25,366 nucleotides of DNA, taken from the NCBI GenBank assembly GCA_009103225.1, contig RHPI01003261.1, forward strand, positions 297,126 through 322,491, given 5' to 3'. This document shows, one piece after another, positions 19,321-25,366 of this stretch; positions within the stretch are counted from its first letter, which is position 1; each line of letters starts with the position of its first letter. This DNA comes from Chlorokybus atmophyticus. Taxonomy: Eukaryota; Streptophyta; Chlorokybophyceae; Chlorokybales; Chlorokybaceae. The notes beneath the pieces are model-generated. The model was not told the origin of the DNA. It made no database searches and saw only the letters and a program-made list of their open reading frames with translations. The position numbers and the translations under genes were made by a program.

Positions 19321-19993
19321 CAGTGCACACAATAATACACGCACTGAGGACTTTATGCTTTCAGACACTGGTGGGCGCATGCATTAGGGTTTCCATTCCT
19401 ACCAGCACGTTAACAGCAGCTTAGCGCCTAAACACCGTGACGGCGCCGCGCCATACCCGGAGTGTCGCGCGCACAGGAGCGCAGACAGTGTTTGGCGGTC
19501 GGGGCCGCGGTCTCGTACGGGGGGGCCTTTTCGTCATTTTTGTCGTCGTCACCTCTTGCTCCAATTGGCCGATCGACCCACGTGGGCCAATCGGCCGGAG
19601 AATGAGTTGTTTTTCGCTCTGTCGAGCGAGAGCGAGAAAGAGATGGGCGCCTATGGCTCCGTAAGGCCCCGGAGTGAAAAAAAATGCCGGCCCGTAATGG
19701 AGAGTTCACTGCAGAACTTTTACCGCTCATTGCCGACGGGCACTGGCTAACGTAACACAGCATGACACGTAGATTGCCGGGAGTACTTTCAAGCTTATTA
19801 TTATCCGCAGCTGTCAGTGGTGCAAATTGTACACAATCCAGAGACATTGTCAGTCAGGCTGGCATCCAAACCTACGTCGATGCTTAACCGGTAGGCACCT
19901 GATCTTACAGTTATCATTGCAACCCAGAACCGGTGCGGCGCCGGCGACTGCAAATTCACCATACATAGCATGCAATAAGCAGACACTTTGAGC
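19321..19993. other. GC-rich non-coding stretch with a 30-base near-palindrome
   Basis: No supported gene. GGCCGATCGACCCAC and GTGGGCCAATCGGCC (19567-19596) form a near-perfect palindrome (13 of 15 pairs) centred on CACGTG. An open minus-strand frame of 139 codons (19428-19847) shows no domain and is Arg/Ser/Pro-rich as expected by chance in GC-rich DNA. Confidence 0.45.
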
Positions 19994-19995
19994 TA

Positions 19996-20005
19996 CAGTC
20001 TACTC
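19996..20005. repeat. Left terminal inverted repeat of the pogo element
   Basis: CAGTCTACTC, exact complement of 23795-23804. TA precedes it. Confidence 0.92.
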
Positions 20006-20289
20006 TCCTGATAAGTATACACTTGGTCTTTGGAAAACATATACTTATAGAGCATATATGTTTACCTCCATATAAGTATACAATATGTTTACATGTGTAT
20101 AAGTATATATTATGCATATAAGCAGAGCAATCGCATAATCAGCATCGTCTTTGCTATAAGTAGTATATGTATGCTTATAGTTAATGCACACTGCAATGGG
20201 AGGTTTCAAGCAAGTTCATGCACACCAACATGCTGCGTGTAAGTGCCCGACAACATGTGTGTCCTACTTTTGTGATGCGGATATCATCA

Positions 20290-23200
20290 TTAGCGCAAGC
20301 AAACACAATAATGTATATGTATTATGCGGCAACTACTATAGTCCTCCTCATTTACATCTTCTACGCGCGGATGAACAAATGAGTGAATAATGCTCTGTGT
20401 AACACTAGACACACCGAAAACGTGAAGATGCGTCAACTTGTTTTCCAACTTCCTAAGCGCCATCTGCTCCATTTGATTGAAGTCTTTAGAAGCTTCGATG
20501 ATAAAAGCGTCAAGTGCATCCACATGTTGCATCGCTTCTCTCAATGTCGGCGCATGAGGGGGCTGATTGTCAGGGTCATCTGTGCATGCTAGTCTTAGCG
20601 ACATGTACAACCGCTATCATGCAATTGCATATAGTGCAGGCACCACACCGTCACTTACCTTCCTCATCTTCTTCCTCATCGGACGATGGCCCGAGACCAA
20701 CAGATGCCAGTATTTCAGCATCCGTTGCTGTTGCCTCCGTGGGCAATGTCTCATCCGTGTCCACAAAGTCCTCGGCGCTGATTGTGTCTGATGCTGGAAG
20801 CTTCATCCGCGCCATGAGTTGCTGCAAATCATCTAACTCTGAGTTGTAGTCCTTCGCGCAGTAGCAATGCAAGTTACCAATGTTGGCACAAGCATTGTTC
20901 TAGCAATAACCACCAACTCAGCATACATACCTTGGCGTCAATGACGCGATGAACGGATGGGGCGTTGAGGTTGTCCTTGATTGCATCAGCACACCAATCG
21001 GCAGGAATAACCTTGCTCTTGCGCCAGCAATTGCGTATGGTAGAAGGAGTGAGCTCCATCCAAGCTTCACGGCTCCACATGACGGCGTCGCGCACATCCA
21101 CTTTGGTTTTGCTGAGGTCGGAAGTGGGGTTGGCGTCAAACTCTGCAAGCATGTGCGCAACCAACTTCTTCTTGTACCTGCGTAGCAATGCGTAAGACTT
21201 GAACATATCCTCACAAAGTAACGTGCTTTGCTCACATGATGTCAAACCTTACCTCATCTTGAATGCAGCAATTATGCCCGCATCCAAGGGTTGAATGACT
21301 GATGTTGTGTTTGGAGGCAAGAACACAACGGTCAGGTGAGACATAATGAGAGACTTGAAGCTGCCTTTTGTCCCCGACTTGGCTTGCGCAGATGTGCGTT
21401 GCTGCGTTGTCCATGAGCACCAGCACTTGTCGATTGGCACGGCGCATATCCTCATTGAACGCACATAACCACCGTGTAAACACCTGCATGCCATTGCTGA
21501 AAATCAGCACAGTTCAGACATGTGCGCGCGCATACGCGCACGCGCGTGCATACACGCACACGCGCGCATGCACGCAGATCAGATGCATGACCATAATTGA
21601 ATGCACATAACCACCACGCAAACACCTGCATGCCATTGAACTGGAACTCAGCACATCGCACGCGCCCGCGCACGCATGCGCGCGCGTGCGTGCGCGTGCG
21701 CGTGCGCGTGCACGCAGATCAGATTAGATAGATGACCATAATTGAATGCATACAACCACCTGCATGCCATTGAACTGGAATTCAGCACATCACACGTGCA
21801 CGCGCACGCGCACGCATGCGGGCGCGTGCACGCAGATCAGATACATGACCATAATTGAATGCACACAACCACCATGCAAACACCTGCATGCCTGATTGAA
21901 CTGGAATTCAGCACATCACACACATACGCGCACGCGTGCAGATTAGATGCATGTCCTTGAAGTGAATGCACACAACCACCATGTAAGTACCTGCTTGTTA
22001 TGATGATCAGCACAGCTCACACATACATACATGCGCACGTATGTGTAAGCTGATTTGCGTGCATGCGTACGTGCGCGCGCGTGCGTGCGTGCGTGCGTGC
22101 GCGTGCAGATTAGCACACCATGTACACAAGCACAGCATGCAGTGTCATGAAGATCAGCACAGCTCACACATACATACGCGCATGTATGTGTGAGCTGATC
22201 TGCGTGCGCGTGGGCGTGCGCATGCATGCGTGCGTGCGCGTGCGTGCAGACCAGCACACCATGTACGCACGCATGCAATCAATCAGTGAGTGCACGCCAA
22301 TCAGTTGCATGACAACGCACCTGGTGTGTCATCCACGCCGTTGAGTTGTACTCATAATTCACTCCAACTCGGTGAGGCTGCCAAGTTTACCAAAGCATCT
22401 TGGCTGCTTGGACTTGCCAATGAAAAGCAAAGGACGCTTCTCCGTGCCGCTTGCATTTGTGCACAAGACAACAGTGCATCGATCCTTGTGCTTTTTCATT
22501 CTGTAACAAACAACACAATTAAGCTATGCTCATTGGCTTGGCTGTGCAGCTGCAGTGCACTGAGCTTTCTTACCCACGAGCGTCCAAGGCTGCAACTGCA
22601 AGCGTGCGACTTGGGCGTGCGCGGTAGAACAAACCCGATTCGTCCATGTTGAAAGTATCGTCGTGGTCATACTCTTTCAGGAGGAGAGGCAGCTCCGTCA
22701 TTGCCAAGCGCACACCATCCATGTCAGCATCTCCTGCCTCTCCATGCAATGCATAAGCCTTGATGCCGTGACGCTTTTTGAAACCATCAAGCGAGCCCGA
22801 AGAATATGAGAAGCTTGATGCAATGTCTATACCAGCGGCATCCGTAAAGGCTCGTGCTTTGGCAATTAAGACCTCGTCAGTTAGTGTGGCCTTGCGCAAC
22901 CGAGCTTGCCCAAACCATGCATACAATGCTGCTTCTAATTCAAGATAATGTGTTTGCCTAACCTTCTTGAACACTACACCACGCTCACCAGCCTGAGCTA
23001 TAACCTCGACCATCTTATCCTTTGAACGCAAAATTCTAGAGAGTACTGGCTGGCTGAGTGTCAGCCGTAACTTGTCGTTGATCATGAGTAGCAGGTCGCT
23101 CTGCTTTTTGCCAGGGTGTGCGTCAACCAATGCAATAACTGCTTGCTTCTTATTGACAGTGTATGCTCGACGCTTGATGCCCTTGCTGCACGCATACACT

Positions 23201-23416
23201 GAAAATTATTACCTCACACCTGTAGAATGTCACACTTGTAATCATGTTGATGCACAACTTACTTCGGCCTCCTCCACCACGCCCGCCGCGCTTGGCTGCG
23301 GCACCTCGTGCAGGCGCAGCGCTACTAGCACCAGCACCATCGCCTGCATCAAACTGCGCCTCAGCCGAACCATGGCTGAAGTCACTGTCGTCCTCCATGT
23401 CCATGTTCATGTTCAT
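20290..23416 (-). pseudogene. pogo/Tigger-like transposase (CENP-B-type helix-turn-helix plus DDE domain), seven exons, two frameshifts
   Basis: The product cuts and pastes the element. Minus-strand exons: 23416-23263 (MNMNMDMEDDSD, Gly/Arg-rich), 23198-22574, 22500-22321, 21483-21253, 21177-20931, 20851-20659 and 20579-20290; GT/AG junctions agree in phase except where noted. Exon 2 has a CENP-B-like DNA-binding region (NKKQAVIALVDAHPGKKQSD, then FKKRHGI) and the first catalytic Asp in TFNMDESGLFY. Exon 3 gives RPLLFIGKSKQPR. Exon 4 has the second Asp (LVLMDNAATH) and third (NTTSVIQPLDAGIIAAFK). Exons 6-7 are acidic with a C-terminal helical region. Exon 3 lacks one base near 22361-22366 (after SLTEL; NYEYNSTAWMTH follows in the next frame). 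Exon 4 has one base too many, probably in the GGGG run after ASQV. Both are small enough to be sequencing errors; otherwise the copy is dead. Length would be about 640 residues. Confidence 0.88.
21452..22270. repeat. Intronic tandem repeats made from the exon 4 splice junction plus alternating CG/CA tracts
   Basis: Units of roughly 110-145 bases start with ATTGAATGCACA.AACCACC..GCAAACACCTGCATGCC, a copy of the start of exon 4 and its 3' splice site, followed by alternating purine-pyrimidine CG/CA/GT tracts. Junction copies lie near 21452 (the real one), 21596, 21741 (partial), 21854 and 21961, with a weaker one near 22124. A 15-base perfect hairpin (22161-22175 with 22182-22196, AGCTCACACATACAT) lies in the last unit. 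The minus-strand reading of several copies still gives GMQVFAWWLCAFN-like peptides. Confidence 0.85.
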
Positions 23417-23794
23417 GGAGGGTAATGATGCACCATCGCCGCCGCCGCCCCCGCCTGCGCCTACGCCTGCGCCTCCCCCAAGGCGGCCGCCCAGCGGCGG
23501 CGCATTCCCGCCGCTTGACGCTGGCTGGCGTGCGCAGCGACGTCATGCAGCAGCGTCACGCAGCGGTCTTGTGACGCTGTCACAAAATCGCTGCGTGACG
23601 CTGCGACGTCGACAGTACACTTCCTTATAAGTATGTTCCCTGCTAAAACTTGTAAGATTTTCGCCAAATTTGAATATGTTTATGTGGATATAAGTATTAC
23701 TTATAACCAACAACATTTGCCAAGGAAACCATCGGTTCCCTAAGAATTTATGTTTATAGGGCATTTATACTTACAAAGACGATACTTATAGCCC

Positions 23795-23804
23795 GAGTAG
23801 ACTG
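23795..23804. repeat. Right terminal inverted repeat of the pogo element
   Basis: GAGTAGACTG, exact complement of 19996-20005. TA follows it. Confidence 0.92.
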
Positions 23805-23806
23805 TA

Positions 23807-24116
23807 CGTGACAATTTGGTCTAAACCGTTACTGGCTTGAACATTTTCGGTTGCTGTCAGGGCATGGCCTCAGTCGTTGGCGCCATTATTGCGGCCAATG
23901 AATGACCGGACCTGTATCGGTCTCGATGTCCACGAAGAATCCACAATGGTCCAACCTTGCCGCGGATTGCGCCCCAATTTTGCGCCTCGGTGTTGTACAG
24001 GACGTATATATAGTACACGTATATAAGTACAGCACGTCATATGTCACCTTTTAGCGCTGCACAGCATCAAGCGGGTCGTCCTAAAACGCGTCCGTCGTTT
24101 TAACTATTAAATCTTG
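23807..24116. other. Non-coding flank between the pogo element and the gypsy relic
   Basis: No gene is seen. It contains TATATA/GTATATAAGTAC-like words near 24003-24030. Confidence 0.5.
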
Positions 24117-25366
24117 GCACTAAATGTCGAGTTGATGCTGAGCTTGCAGTTCTTCCAGGGAAGGTGTGGCGTTAGTGGCGTTAATGGCGGCAAGTTCTTA
24201 TGTCGCGGGGTCAGGGGCGGCGTGGGTGGCATTGGCTTCTCTCTCTACTGCCGCCTCCAACTTAGCAGGGTGGGTCTGAGTGGCGGCGACCATATGGAGG
24301 GAGAACGTGCTATGGTGCTGAGCGGCTGCGACGGCATGCTGCTGGTTTGGTACTGGCGCTCAGCTAAGGGCATCAACATCTAGGTGCGTCTTGCTAGGCT
24401 TGTGTTTGATGGTGAACTAAGCCTGTAGCGCCATTACCCAACATGCATGCCTTTTCAATAGATCTTTTGCTTTCATGAAGCTTAGTAGCGGTTGATGATC
24501 TGCCTCCACTACCACCTCTGCTCCCCATAGATAGCAATGAAATCTCTTGAATGCTCATAATACTGCAAGCAGTTCCTTGTTTATGGACGAGTACCTCTGC
24601 TCTGTTGGTGTCAGTGCTCTGTTGAGGTAGTGCAATGGCTGCTGATGACCCTCATGTTCTTTGCATAGGACAGCTCCCAACCTCATGTCTGAAGCATTGA
24701 TGCGCAACACAACGGGTTTGGTAAAGTCTAAGTGTGTAAGCACAGGTGGGTCCATCAATGCCTGTTTCAGAGCTATAAATGCTGCTTCTTCAGCCGTTGC
24801 CCAAGTGTACTTGACATGATATGCATTGTTGCGAAGGTTGTGGCGGAGGGGTGCTGTTTTTATTGCTATATCAGGTATAAAACGCATGTAAAAGCCGCAC
24901 ATTGCCGGGAAGCGCATCAGAGCATTCAAACATTTTCGGCTTACTGTTGGATTGCAGTTGTATTCTCTTGATCTGCACTGACTGCGTTGGCTGACACAAT
25001 GTGACTCAGAAACTATAGAGTTGTCATCCTAACAAAGAATTGCTCTATCCGTGCTTTCAAGTTGTACTTCTTCAGTCTATCCACCACCTCCCTTACGTGC
25101 TGCATGTGCGTCTTCCAATTGGGTGAGTGGACGATGATGTCATCTATGTATGCCATTGCGTCAAAACGGCCCATGAGCACGTCATTCATGAACCACTAAA
25201 CCATTGTTGGTGCATTGCACGAGACGAAAGGCATCACAAGAAACTCATAGTGTCCTCTGTTCGTCCGGAATGCTGTTTTCTCAATGTCGTCCGGATGCAC
25301 TCTGATCTGCCTGAGGTAAGATAGTATTTTTGTGAAGTAGCGCGCTCCTTCTAGCTGGAGGGGGGG
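24117..25366 (-). pseudogene. Decayed Ty3/gypsy retrotransposon, reverse transcriptase and RNase H part
   Basis: The minus-strand reading starts at the window edge within reverse transcriptase: [29 protein letters not shown], then the catalytic YIDD (codons 25150-25139). RNase H follows: PPVLTHLDFTKPVVLRI, then NASDMRLGAVLCKE, then RALTPTEQRYSSINKELLAV, VEADHQPL and ADALS. The first RNase H Asp (TDAS in relatives) is Asn here (INAS). In-frame stops include TAG after APTMV, TAG after MTTL, TGA at 24555-24557 where relatives have Trp (LLAVLW), and TGA at 24360-24362 where relatives have Arg (ADALSR). The reading ends at TAG 24120-24122, with no integrase seen. The upstream part lies beyond the window. 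Confidence 0.9.

Larger units (their letters stand above)
19996..23804 (-). mobile_element. Complete pogo/Tigger-type (Tc1/mariner superfamily) transposon
   Basis: The left end CAGTCTACTC (19996-20005) and the right end GAGTAGACTG (23795-23804) are perfect 10-base terminal inverted repeats. They are flanked by TA at 19994-19995 and 23805-23806, the TA duplication of this superfamily, and start with CAGT as pogo elements do. Beyond the tips, both ends are rich in ATAAGTATA words in both orientations (20011-20180 and 23626-23790), which may be subterminal transposase sites. The element is 3809 bases and carries one transposase gene on the minus strand. Confidence 0.93.

Noticed and set aside
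19428-19847. 139-codon minus-strand frame as a gene
   Set aside because: Low-complexity Arg/Ser/Pro composition in GC-rich DNA, no domain, no splice or start support.
22161-22196. Hairpin as a transcription terminator or small RNA gene
   Set aside because: It lies in the intronic CA/GT-rich array of the pogo element and is explained by the repeat composition.
24114-24383. Gly-rich 89-codon plus-strand frame
   Set aside because: It is antisense to the gypsy polyprotein reading that continues through ADALS on the minus strand.

Overview
This is eukaryotic nuclear DNA. Almost every coding stretch is broken by short introns (about 55-170 bases, GT...AG ends, matching codon phases), and the mobile elements are of eukaryotic type. 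A fragment of a chloroplast atpA gene sits inside another gene, so the host is a plastid-bearing organism. The atpA residues look like green-lineage atpA, and a Tudor-like domain resembles plant ones, so I infer a green alga or charophyte. I cannot name the species.

Bases 1-13413 hold a compact cluster of multi-exon genes that I infer to be one large DNA transposon, now decaying. Left to right: an unrecognised minus-strand gene (A, 425-1278, cut at its 3' end by an LTR); a plus-strand OTU-protease/RING-type gene (B, 1869-6065) broken by frameshifts and the plastid insert; a plus-strand phage-type DNA cytosine methyltransferase with a Cys-rich N-terminus and a Tudor-like domain (C, 6549-8277) with one in-frame TGA; a minus-strand Plavaka-like (CACTA-related) transposase (D, 8481-12048) with several disruptions and a solo LTR in its last exon; and a small acidic plus-strand protein (E, 12615-13413) whose four exons are intact. 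Genes A/B and D/E are divergent pairs and C/D converge. Clusters of a GTACCAT/ATGGTAC motif, palindromic in two of the three places, occur only in the three gaps upstream of these genes. No terminal repeats of the whole unit were found and its left end lies outside the window. If the grouping is right, the element carries ubiquitin-removing/ubiquitin-ligase and DNA-methylating functions beside its transposase.

Bases 13414-19995 contain no gene I can support. They hold three tandem copies of a 687-base satellite built from hairpin-forming subrepeats of about 60 bases (14084-16144), AT-rich sequence, diverged repeats with long C and G runs (18421-19320), and a GC-rich stretch with a CACGTG-centred palindrome.

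Bases 19996-23804 are a complete pogo/Tigger-type element with 10-base perfect terminal inverted repeats, a TA target duplication and a seven-exon minus-strand transposase. All three catalytic Asp motifs are visible, but there are two one-base frameshifts. One of its introns contains tandem copies of its own 3' splice junction. Bases 24117-25366 are the reverse transcriptase/RNase H part of a decayed Ty3/gypsy retrotransposon on the minus strand.
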